Source: Hedera helix
Taxonomy: Eukaryota; Streptophyta; Magnoliopsida; Apiales; Araliaceae
Direction: 5' to 3'
Assembly: GCA_947179155.2 (NCBI GenBank)
Contig: OX359280.1
Location: 10,467,501-10,531,500 of the forward strand
Length of the DNA: 64,000 nt
Of the stretch, positions 1 to 9,896 are shown in pieces. Made by a program: the position numbers and the translations under genes. Positions within the stretch are counted from its first letter, which is position 1. Every line of letters begins with the position of its first letter. A model generated the notes under the pieces. The model searched no databases. It worked only from the letters and a program-made list of their open reading frames with translations, and was not told where the DNA came from.

Positions 1-809
1 AAGTTAAAGTCTTAAGTTAAGACTAATTAAAAGTCCTGGTAGCTAATGATTATGTCAATTTGTTATATAAATTGTAGGTTGAGCAAATGACGCAAATAAG
101 CGTAAATGGTAAAAGCGACCACGCAAGTTTTTCAGAACTTGCTCCTATGTGCCTTAACATGCTATGATGTGATATTAAATTGTTAATAGAAAGATATTGA
201 TGATAATTGTGATATGCATGTGGTATGATTAAATGTAAAATATGAAGCATGAAATGCTAGATGTTATATGTGATGCATGAGCAGTATGACATAAACTGAA
301 ATGCATAAAAAGCATGATGTAAGTATAAATTGCAGAGTATATGTGAAGCATGCAATGTGTTATGTGTAACTGTTAAACTTGCTGAGCCGTCGTGCTCACT
401 CTTGCTTAAAACAAATATTTTCAGATAGTGCAAGTTAGTTGAAGTTCTCGATAAAGATCAAGGAACAGGAAAGCATATTACTTTCACTAAAGATCTAAAT
501 GTCTATTGTAGATATCAGTCCGAATTGGACAGGTAAATGATTGTGTAGTGTAATACTTAGTTGGTATATTATATGAGTGTTAAATACTCAATTTGATTGT
601 AATAGAATGTCGTATCATGTATGATATTGAGACATACTAGGAATGTATAAAGATTGCGATTCTGGAATAGAAAGAGAAGTTGTAAAATTGTAAATAAATG
701 ATTATTTAGCAATTATAATATTGTTGTAATTCATGAACAATAAGGAAAATGTAGTACTCGTGTTGAACCGGATCCTAGGGTAAAGTAACCCGGATTTGGG
801 GTCGTCACA
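1..809 (+). repeat. 3' portion of the 5' LTR of the LARD-like outer element
   Basis: This stretch matches 6666-6883 and then 24921-25511, which is the interrupted 3' LTR of the same element. I count about four differences by eye (for example at 122 and 222), so the two LTRs are nearly identical. It ends in GTCGTCACA at 809, directly before a spacer and an initiator-Met type primer binding site, so 809 is the LTR end. The first ~3.6 kb of this LTR lie upstream of the window. No coding capacity is seen. Confidence 0.88.
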
Positions 810-812
810 AGT

Positions 813-825
813 TGGTATCAGAGCT
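813..825 (+). other. Primer binding site (tRNA-iMet type)
   Basis: TGGTATCAGAGCT lies 3 nt after the LTR end CACA. It is the standard plant retrotransposon PBS complementary to the 3' end of initiator methionine tRNA, where minus-strand cDNA synthesis would start. It fixes the plus orientation of the outer element. Confidence 0.92.
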
Positions 826-1199
826 GATAGGTTAAAAACCTTAGGTAAGAGTACCTTAGGTTATAACCGTGTAGAAGATAAGTAAAATGATAAATGAATA
901 AACTCCGGAAGAGTTTAAGTTATTAAAGATGAATTTGGAAAATTCATATAGAGAAGATTATCCAAAGATGGATTTGAGAAGATATAAGAGAGATGAAAAA
1001 GGTCATGTTGTACCTAATTTGAATAAATGATAGAAAAATATCTTATGATAAGATTTTGAGAAGCATAAAGAAAATGCTAATGAGATCATGAAATGATCTA
1101 GAGGAATGAACTCGTAATGAGGCAGATGTGCTAAAATATGAATGGAGAGAATTCGTATTCATGTAAGAAAAATTAGAGGTTTGTGGGTTTTTAAATTAA

Positions 1200-1620
1200 A
1201 CACTCATATTAGTGACTGAGTTGTATGATTTCTTGTATGGGCGGGAAATTTATGCTTGGTTTTAGAACCGCTTAACTTCCTATATTAATATAGTGGTTGA
1301 GTTGAACGAACCCTTGTATGGGCGGGGGCTATGATATGTCAGCGAACCAATTTGGGAGATGCTGCTGCGAAACTTGCACGATCAGTATGTATCGAAGAAG
1401 AAAGATATGCACTGGTGGCACGTGTTTCCTTACAGTGTTGAACAGTTGGGAAACTGATGTATTTGTTCTTGGTTTAACGACCGCTTGACTTCCTATATTG
1501 ATTAGTGGCCGAGTTGACCAATTTCTTGTATGGGCAGGAGATTGTGTTTGGTTTGACGACCACTTAGCTTTCTATAGTGATAATCGATTGAAACCTGGTG
1601 TCGCGCTATTCGTTATATGT
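1200..1620 (+). repeat. Imperfect internal repeats in the LARD interior
   Basis: Three to four degenerate units share the phrases TTGTATGGGCGGG, CCGCTTAACTTCCTATATT and TGGTTTAACGACC (near 1235, 1315, 1480 and 1530). Unit length varies around 80-110 bp. No coding function is apparent. Confidence 0.5.
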
Positions 1621-3040
1621 GTGTTGAGAAGGTGATTCTTTTCTCATGTGTATAACGGATAGATAGAGGATGTTAAGATAAGTTCGTGTTCTAAGAACTG
1701 ACACGTATGGTAAGTTCGTGACTCATAATTGTATGGTGGAACCCCTCAGCGAATGGGCGACTTTGGCCTGACTAGGACAAGCTCCTCAAACCATATGATT
1801 GTGGTAAGTTTCTGAACCCAAATACGTGGTAAGTTTGATGAACAGTGGGTATGAATAGAGTTAAGTAGTCAGGTTAAGGCTATACTAGATATAGTTATTA
1901 AGCTGGAAAAGAATGTGGAGGAAAAATTTGAGGTGTTTTGAGGTTTTAGGATATTCCAAATCTTCTAGCTATGCTAGATTTTGAAATTCTTAAAATCGTG
2001 CTAAATTCGCACTTTTGTGCTTTTGAAAAGACAAATGAATTTTCTTGTTTTATTATTAAGTCGCAGTAACACGAGGTGTGGAGAAGTCCATCGTTACTTG
2101 TGATGAGATGATAAACGATGGAGTCATAAATGCAGAGTAACCTAGTGTTGGATGTATTTTTAAGCCCACTATGGTATGATGTAATATGACAAAGTCATAA
2201 AATAATTTTCAGTATTTTGAAACGTTTAAAAAGAGTCTATGCTAATTGTTTCGGCTAGACAAATTGATTTGAAAATATCAAAATGTATTTATAAAATCAT
2301 CACACGCCATTAAAGCCATGGTGCAGAGATGAAAAAGACGGAATCCTCAACGCACTGTTGCAAAGGTGCGGTATCATGAAGTCCTATAAATGAATTTTAG
2401 TTACTTTAACTAATCTGAAATGATTTTTGAGTCGTAATATACGAACAGTTCAATGATGTGAGTCTATGTCATTTATTTTGACTGGACACTTTTGGTCAGA
2501 AATGACTCAAGTTTAATTTTCCAATCCAACTTATGCTGGAGCGGAATTTTGTAGTAAGTCTGAGGTGAACAACCCCATAATGGGGGATATGTCAGAGCCA
2601 TGAATAAAGAACCCGCGAGGGGGCGCCCAACAGTGGTGGCATGCTGATATGGGTTGGTAAATCCAAAGAGTTCGACCCCGAGAGAAGTCGTTGTGCACAG
2701 CGCTAGAGTACGATAGGCTGATCACCTAGCGTACGAAACCATTGTGGTATGTTTTCAGTCTTTGTGATCGATAAACATTCTCGCAGTATGTTCACAGTCT
2801 TTATGACTCCTCAGAATAATATAAAAGTTTTAATGAATATTTTGATTTTCAATTTATTCTTTTGTAAGATACTGATTTTCAATTTATTCTTATGCAAGAT
2901 ATTCCATTGTTCTGGAATTGTGAAAAGTATGAACTTCCTAAAAAAGGGTAGTCATAGAATGTGATGAGTGAAGATATATATTCAGAGATGAAAATTTGTT
3001 AGAAATGAGTATGATGAAATTTCGGGGACGAAATTCTTAT

Positions 3041-3053
3041 AAGAAGGGGTGAA
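3041..3053 (+). other. Polypurine tract of the LARD-like element
   Basis: AAGAAGGGGTGAA lies directly before the 3' LTR start TGTAATATCC. The preceding phrase GGGGACGAAATTCTTATAAG is typical of the region before the 3' LTR in Tekay/Del-type chromoviruses. It would prime plus-strand cDNA synthesis. Confidence 0.8.
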
Positions 3054-5024
3054 TGTAATATCCCAGATATTTTCAAGATTTTAAATAATATCTTAATTGA
3101 TTTTATTAAAGGTTAAGGTTTAAAACCTATAATTTGAGAAGTAAGATGTGTAGAAAATGGGTGAACATTTTTTTTTTAACATAATTTATTTGTTAGAAAT
3201 TAAATGTGGGAATATTTAATGATGCATGTAGAGAATTTATTAAGGAAATAAATTCAATTGAGAAGTGAAGGTAATTATATTAATACGTATATACCTACAG
3301 TGTGGTGGTTAGCCAAAGAAGAGGATGAGTAAGTTAATACTCAATTAAGCTAATAAATTAATTAGTTTAAATATGAAGTAAGAAGGAAAGTCATGTAATA
3401 TAATTAATTGAGTTAATTATAGGAGTCATGAATTAAAGTTGTAATTAATAAGTAGAGACGTTAGAATATTGTCTAGAATGACAATATTAAGAAGTTAATT
3501 AATTAAGTAATTAACTTAATTAATAAGTTGTTATATGTGTTAGCCCAATATGAGAATATTGCATGAAGGTGGGTAATTAAATATTAAGCCCAAACGTTAT
3601 GTTAATTAATAGTCCAAGAATTAATTAATATAAGACCAATTAAATAATTTTGGCAAGTATTGTATATAATGGTGTGGTAATCCAATTAAATTAATTACCT
3701 AGCCCAAGTTATGAAAGAGATGTGAGTTGTGTTAGATAGCCCAAATAATTAAATAAGGGAGCCCAATGCAAAATAAACTAGTAGCCCAAATATTGAGTCC
3801 AAATTTAAAAGTCAAATATTGGTCAATATGTTGGGAGAATAAATTCAAGTATTGTTAAGTGTAGAGAACTAATTAATGTAGGGTTAATTGAACAACCCTA
3901 GTTGGTAGATAAGAGAGAGCATTAACCAAACATTGGTTAATTGCTAGGTGAATGAATTAACTATGGATGAGTTAATTGAGTAACCCTAGGTAGTAAATAA
4001 ATTAAAGATTTAACTATGCATGGGTTAGTTGTAGGAAGAATATTATAGATACAATTATGTATGTATATAATTCACCAAGATAGAATTGGTAGGTAACCAT
4101 GGGTTGCATGTTGTAGAGAATTAACCATACATTGGTTAATTGTTAGTAGAAATTGCAAGTATTATATATAGATATGTATATATAATAAAAATAAAGGAAA
4201 AAAGGTGGAGTGTTGACCAAACATGGGGTCCCACTTGGAGATTGAGTAAAAATGTATGTTGCTTGTATTCAATTTAAATTGGTCAATTCAAGCTATGATG
4301 TAATTTAAATAAAAGGTTATTGGTGAATATATAGAGATATATATGTTGTAAGTATATGAATTGGTAGAGAGTTAACCAATGTTGGTTAAATGAATTAACC
4401 AAGGGGTGGTTCACCAACCCTAGTCAATGAAGATGGTAAATTCTTATGAATTTATGTTGTAGAGGACTAACCATTGTTGGGTTATTTGTTAACCCTAAGT
4501 GGTAATAAAAATAAAACATTAATCAATGCTAGAGTTAAGTGTTAATAATTATATAAATATATTGAATATATATGTATAATTGATTGTAGAGAATTAACCC
4601 TACTTGGGTTATTTGGTGGAAGATGTGTGTAATGTTTAATTGATGAGTTTAGACCATAGTTGGGTGAGTGAACCAACCTAGGTCATTTTAATGTAGAGAA
4701 GTAACCACATTGTGGTTAGTTGTTATGAGATATATAAATAAGATGAGCCCTAACTAAGGTTGAGTTTTAAGTGACCAAGGTTAAGTGTAGTACTTTAACC
4801 ATAGGTCTTATGAGAGTTAACCACATGTGGGTTAAGTGTTGGGTGAATTGTTCACCAACTACCCAACCACCCTAGTCAATCAAACTTGTCATTCATGGTG
4901 GTCAATCACTTGGTCAATCACCAAGTCCATCAAGTAGTCATTCACTAAAATAGTAAGCATGGATTAACCCTTTAATTCACCTATGTTAGTTGATTAGTAA
5001 ATGATAAGTGAGGTTAGTTGAGTC

Positions 5025-5034
5025 CTATAAATAG
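5025..5034 (+). promoter_or_regulatory. TATA box in the LARD 3' LTR
   Basis: CTATAAATAG is followed by leader-like purine-rich text (AGAGAGAGGTTCTAGAGAGA near 5090). A start site about 30 nt downstream would fit the U3/R boundary. It is inferred from the motif only. Confidence 0.6.
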
Positions 5035-5859
5035 AACTCATTACTAAGACTTGGAAAAGTTTGGTCATTTGTTCATTTCACCAAGTTATAGAGAGAGGTT
5101 CTAGAGAGAAGGGAGAGCACATTTGAGAGATACATCTATGTTCTCCAAAGTGCTAGTGAATATTGGTAAGAAGAAGGTTAAGTCATCAAGAATGATAGCT
5201 ATTTTGGGTAGATCAAGAAGATCAAGAAGAAGAACATTCAAATCCAAGAGGTTGAAAAGTGTTCTAACTCTTCCTTAGTGCATTTTTATAATCTATATAA
5301 GTTTTAAACGGTTAAAATATAGTTTTAACGGATCAAAAGTTATTTTGATGATCTAGAAGTCTAAATCTATGATATATAGGTAGATTCATGGTTTGATAGG
5401 TTTAAATCATGTATTGGTATGAGTGGTATGCAAATAAATGTAAGAAAATTCCATATTGTGATTACCGGTAAAACCCTAAGTGGTTCGATCTTTAAATTTC
5501 GTGTCAAACATTTTCAAAAATATGATTGAACCATGAAATGTTGTAAAAGAAGAAGTTAGGAAGACAACAACACTAAGTTGGTGTCATTTGGATATGTAGA
5601 GTTTATTTTATTCAAGTTTGAACCATTAAAACCAAGGATTTGTGATTTTAGTTTTCACTTTGTCCTTGTGAGCAGTTTTTAGTCCACTTACGTTTGGAAT
5701 TTGGATTTGTAATCTAAAGAGAAATTGTAGAGGGGGAAATTCTGATGAGAATGGACTCAAGAATCACCTCAAAATATTTTAAAATGAAGAAGTTATGGCT
5801 GTCGGAGCGTTGGAGGGTCGAGCAGTCAAAAAGTTGATTTTCGGACCAACTGGCCGAGC

Positions 5860-5975
5860 GCACCTGCGCTCGGTGTGGGCGCAGCTGCGCCCAAACAATC
5901 TGCCAAAGCAGATTTCTATACTCCGGGTCGGGTCGGGTCGGTCCGGGTCGGGTCGGGCCGGTCCGGGTCGAGTTT
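5860..5975 (+). repeat. GC-rich palindromes and GGGTC array in the LARD LTR
   Basis: A near-perfect palindrome, GAGCGCACCTGCGCTC, is followed about 10 nt later by the perfect 16-bp palindrome GGGCGCAGCTGCGCCC. A run of GGGTCGGGTCGG-type units follows at about 5924-5973. The block is very CpG-rich inside an otherwise AT-rich LTR. A related GGGTC-rich stretch occurs, inverted, in the LTR fragment near 52448-52496. Confidence 0.75.
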
Positions 5976-6135
5976 TCTTTGAAAAATTAAGTTGAAATAA
6001 GTGTAAAATGAATGTGTTTGGTTATTAAACCAATATATATGAAATCCATTAATGATTAATTGGTAACTAAATGTTTAAAATAAAGACTAAAGTTAACACA
6101 ATTAAGAAGTTAACTATTGGTATTATTTGATGTGT

Positions 6136-6565
6136 ATTTAAAATATTATTAAATGATCAATAATATTAGTATATGATTAAAAAGTTATTGAATGATGAAT
6201 AACATTTGTAAATGATTAAAATATCATTACATGGTTAATAATATTAATAAGAGGTTAAAATATTATTAAATGATTAATAATATTAATATGTGATTAAAAT
6301 ATTATTAAATGATTAATAATATTAATAAGTGATTAAAATATTATTAAATGATTAATAATATTAATGAGAGATTAAAATATTATTAAATGGTTAATAATAT
6401 TAATGAGAGATTAAAATATTATTAAATGGTTAATAATATTAAGGAGTGATTAAAATATTATTAAATGGTTAATAATATTAAGGAGTGATTAAAATATTAT
6501 TAAATGGTTAATAATATTAATAAGGAATTAAAATATTATTAAATAATTAATAATATTAATAAGTT
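6136..6565 (+). repeat. 39-bp tandem repeat array in the LARD LTR
   Basis: The phrase GATTAAAATATTATTAAATG recurs at 6292, 6331, 6370, 6409, 6448 and 6487, exactly 39 bp apart. More degenerate units lie on both sides, giving about 11 units. It is AT-rich and non-coding. Confidence 0.9.
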
Positions 6566-7255
6566 GGTTAAGTTTACCAACATGTCCAACTAGTTTTGTG
6601 GGGCTAGGATTTTTGTCCGGAACTTAAGGGTTCGTTTATCGGACAACTAAAGAGTTAATAGTTTGAAGTTAAAGTCTTAAGTTAAGACTAATTAAAAGTC
6701 CTGGTAGCTAATGATTATGTCAATTTGTTATATAAATTGTAGGTTGAGCAAATGACGCAAATAAGCGTAAATGGTAAAAGCGACCAGGCAAGTTTTTCAG
6801 AACTTGCTCCTATGTGCCTTAACATGCTATGATGTGATATTAAATTGTTAATAGAAAGATATTGATGATAATTGTGATATGCATGTAGACACCCAAATTT
6901 TGCATTTCTCTACTAACCCTGACAGGAGGGCAAAATCGTCAAGTGACCCAATATACGACAAGGAGAGGTGGGCGCCAAAATGCAGTTCCCACCACGGCTT
7001 ACGATCAAGGCTGTCAAACGCAAAACGAGAATTGAGGCATCTGAGGCGAGGCCTACGGGCCATCCAGACAGAACCCGATGCGAATCGCCAAAAAAGGACA
7101 AGGACACTGCAATTACAGCATTAGGGTGGGGTCTCGACGTCGGGAAACCATTCCCAGAATTGATTCAGGTATCAAAGAACAGCTTTCCAAAATAATACAG
7201 CAGAAATTGGCAAATTAATACCGCGTGGCACGAAATTCGAGAAAAATGCGCCGGA

Positions 7256-7389
7256 CAGCCGCGGATGCAGTCGCGGCTGCCGACAAAAAGACGTTCGCGT
7301 GGCTCGAGGGCGGCACACGGCAGCCGAGGAGACGGCCACAGCAGGCAGCCGCAGATGCATCTGCGGCTGGCCGCAGATGTATCTGCGGC
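7256..7389 (+). repeat. Three GC-rich palindromes in the Tat 5' LTR
   Basis: A near-palindrome lies at 7256-7279. A perfect 24-bp palindrome centred on ATGCAT lies at 7346-7369 (CAGCCGCAGATG and its reverse complement). A near-perfect 20-bp one lies at 7370-7389. All use the word GCCGCAGAT. The same block lies at 23076-23209 in the 3' LTR. It is upstream of the TATA box, so probably in U3. Confidence 0.85.
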
Positions 7390-7581
7390 TGCCTGCTGAG
7401 GCACTATAGATCGCCATCTTCAACCCGAGAACCAGGGGAGAAAAAAAAAAAAAGAAAAAGAAGGAGAGAGAAAGATCGCGCGGGAGAGAGAAAGTGGCCG
7501 GATTTTTGGGCTAGATTGAAGCAACACTTTCCATTGTTGTGTTCATTTAGTTAGCGATCTTGTGGTGTAACTCGTTTTGTA

Positions 7582-7590
7582 TATATAAAA
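7582..7590 (+). promoter_or_regulatory. TATA box of the Tat 5' LTR
   Basis: TATATAAAA lies in a T-rich context, with GCTTGAATCC just downstream. The identical box is at 23402-23410 in the 3' LTR. It is the likely U3 promoter for gag-pol. Confidence 0.6.
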
Positions 7591-9068
7591 GCTTGAATCC
7601 GTGTTTTGCAAGGTGAAAAGATTGTCTTTTTGGTATTCTATCGCTTGTTTTGTTAATATAGCTTATGTTTTGGGTTATGTGATGTAATATGTTGTTATGT
7701 TGATAAAGGATCCGTGGATTAGGGGTTGTTAGCGAGGTTTCCATCGGAAAGTAACTCCTCTTAACGCCCCGATGACATCCGTACGGTGATATCTCGTTCG
7801 TTGTGGTAATGGATAGTTTTAAGTGTTTAAGTTGTGATATTTGGGTTATGTAATGTGATAGCATTGTTAAATCTCGTTAGATTTGGTTTAGGGTTGGTTG
7901 TGCCATGATTTGGGTAAATGTGAGCCTAGGGAGGAGATCCTCGCGGTCAAATCCCGATGATGGACATTTTGGTGTATGTAATCATGGTATAGGGTCCATG
8001 GATGTGTATGTTGTAATATCCGGCCTTAAAGCGATACCAAGTCGTGTTCGGGTTAAGGCCCCGTAATAATAATAAAATATGTGATTGTGGGTGTTTGGGG
8101 TTGTCTGGATGGCTTACATGCCCGTAGATAACCCCGACACGTTTTGGGATGTATGTTTTAATTTACGACACGAAAAAAATGGTTTTCAAAATAAGGCAAA
8201 TAATGAAGATTTTATAAAATCAAGCAAATTTAGGATATTAGATTCACGAGGTTTAAAGGTTAAGTGTTTTGGTAAACTTTAATCCATAATTGATGAATAG
8301 GCTTTAGTTGGTTTTAAAACGTCACAAAAACGATTTTGCAAATAAATAAATGTTTTCATTAAACTTTGTGCATAGGGTTAAAGAGTTCTAGAAGTTGCCC
8401 TCGATTTATTTATATTAACTGTTAGAAGGCAATGTATAGTCTCGATTCCTATTTGACAAAAGTTTAAAACTATTGTTTTCTAAAATGACATCTAAATAAA
8501 AAACCCTCAACGCTTTCGAAATTAAAATCAATCTTTCTTATAAAAAGCGAAGCTTCGTCATTTGGGTCAAAGAACGTCCAAAACACTTTCCAGATAACAC
8601 TTTTGCCATATAAAAATAAAAGCGAACTTTTATGCAAAAAACGCACCACAAACATTCATCTAGGCACGCACGCACACACACGCAAACCACACATTTTAGG
8701 ATTTAAAAAGGATAGGAAAATATCAAGATTGCGGTAACCGTGTTTCACGGAAGTCGGGGGGTGCCTAACACCTTCCCCTCGCTTAAGCAAGCCCCCGAAC
8801 TCTATGAATCTCGGTTTGCGGACCAATTAATCGGAGTCACATATGAGCCAGCGATTACGAAAACAAATTCGGATGAGTTGGTACATCCATTTCAAATATA
8901 CCAACTGGCGACTCTGGTCAATTGGCTCATAAAAAATCGATCTTTCAAAACCCGTCGACACTAAGCCGACCCTTTTCAAAATCACATTTAATTCAAAAGG
9001 CTAAAATTGGAAAGGGACATTTTTAATAAATAAAAAACGAGACGAACGAAAATCCCGGCGTCGACAGC

Positions 9069-9087
9069 TGGCGACTCTGCTGGGGAC
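9069..9087 (+). other. Primer binding site of the Tat element
   Basis: TGGCGACTCTGCTGGGGAC begins 2 nt after the LTR end. As I recall, this type of PBS is described for Ogre/Tat elements and assigned to a tRNA-Arg. It is clearly not the iMet type seen in the neighbouring elements. Confidence 0.8.
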
Positions 9088-9896
9088 ATTAGAGGGCTTA
9101 AGCCGCATTTAAAATCCTGATGTTTTCCTATCCTTTAAAAATCTAAAAAATGTGTGTTTGCGTTATTTGCGTTGATTTACCTTGTTGTGCGTATGTGGAT
9201 GGTGTGATTGCGTTTTTTCTGTTCAAGTCTTTACTTTAGTGGATGGTGTGATTGCGGTTTTTTCAAATCGTTACTTTATTAGCATCATATGCATACGGTG
9301 AGGACGATGAATGTATGATTGAATGTATGTTGAGCAGTTCCTCCTCCTGAGGCAAACCCGTCGGATGTGGATTACTGGACTCAAAGGGGTGCTCCCCGGC
9401 GAGGCTCAGGAAAAGCATCCACTCAGATCCAATCCAATTGAAAGATCGGATTTATTCCCTTCGAGTATGTTGCGAAGATCTGGGAACCTTCATGCCGAAA
9501 AGCCCGCGAGAGTAACTTAGGGTAGGTCAGCCTCAGATAAACCCAACGCACGGAAAGTCTCTTCATGCCCTTTTACGCTTTACGCGCATGATATCATACT
9601 GTAGTCAATCATTTTGTACCAACCAATTTTGTCAAAATAAAAGTACTAACCTCTGTTTTACAGGGACAGCTTGGAGAGCATCATAAATTGCACAATGTCA
9701 TTACTTTGGATAAAATAAAGGGATACTAACCCTGTTTTGCAGGAAAATATTACAAAACTCAAAAACTCAAAAAATATTTGCTTTAGCATGCATCCACCAA
9801 AGTCATTTCCCGAAACTAAACTTCGGTTGTTTTATACGCAGGATTGCTCCCCAAACCCGTCTCCGATCTAAGAAAGCCAGAGAATTAACAGTCGAG
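9088..9896 (+). other. Untranslated leader of the Tat element
   Basis: About 0.8 kb lie between the PBS and the gag ATG. Two stretches look like plant 3' splice sites: TTTTACAGGG near 9657 and TTTTGCAGGA near 9734. An intron in the leader is therefore possible but unproven. A 65-codon frame at 9323-9520 has no recognisable content and may be an upstream ORF. Confidence 0.5.

Larger units (their letters stand above)
826..3053 (+). mobile_element. Non-coding interior of the LARD-like element
   Basis: Only about 2.2 kb separate the PBS from the polypurine tract. No reading frame longer than about 70 codons is present, and no gag, protease, RT or integrase motif is visible on either strand. Such an interior between LTRs of about 4.4 kb matches the description of large retrotransposon derivatives (LARDs), which are mobilised in trans. 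Stretches such as 900-1200 have spaced purine-rich, codon-like text full of stops, possibly decayed gag; this is inference only. The LTR end, PBS and PPT style point to a chromovirus-related parent. Confidence 0.7.
3054..6883 (+). repeat. 3' LTR of the LARD-like element, part 1
   Basis: The LTR begins TGTAATATCC after the PPT and is interrupted at 6883 by the Tat element. It resumes at 24921 and ends at 25511, giving about 4.4 kb in total. Contents: an AT-rich U3 full of TTAATTAA-like text (3100-5000), a TATA box at 5025, a GC-rich palindrome block near 5860-5975, a 39-bp tandem array at 6136-6565, and the 6666-6883 segment that matches window positions 1-218. It has no credible gene; the short frame at 5795-5995 only reads through the GC block. 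Confidence 0.85.
6884..9066 (+). repeat. 5' LTR of the Tat element
   Basis: It starts TGTAGACACCC and ends GTCGACA, two bases before the PBS. It carries a TATA box, three GC-rich palindromes and a poly-A/GAGA stretch (7441-7490). Several short frames (for example 7225-7554 and 8740-8964) recur unchanged in the 3' LTR only because the LTRs are copies; I do not consider them genes. Confidence 0.92.

Noticed and set aside
5795..5995. 66-aa frame across the GGGTC array
   Set aside because: Its composition is set by the GC-rich repeat.
7225..8964. Small frames in the Tat LTR, repeated at 23045-24784
   Set aside because: They occur twice only because the LTRs are copies; they cross the palindromes or the LTR end and show no domain.
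9323..9520. 65-aa frame in the Tat leader
   Set aside because: No recognisable feature; noted only as a possible upstream ORF.
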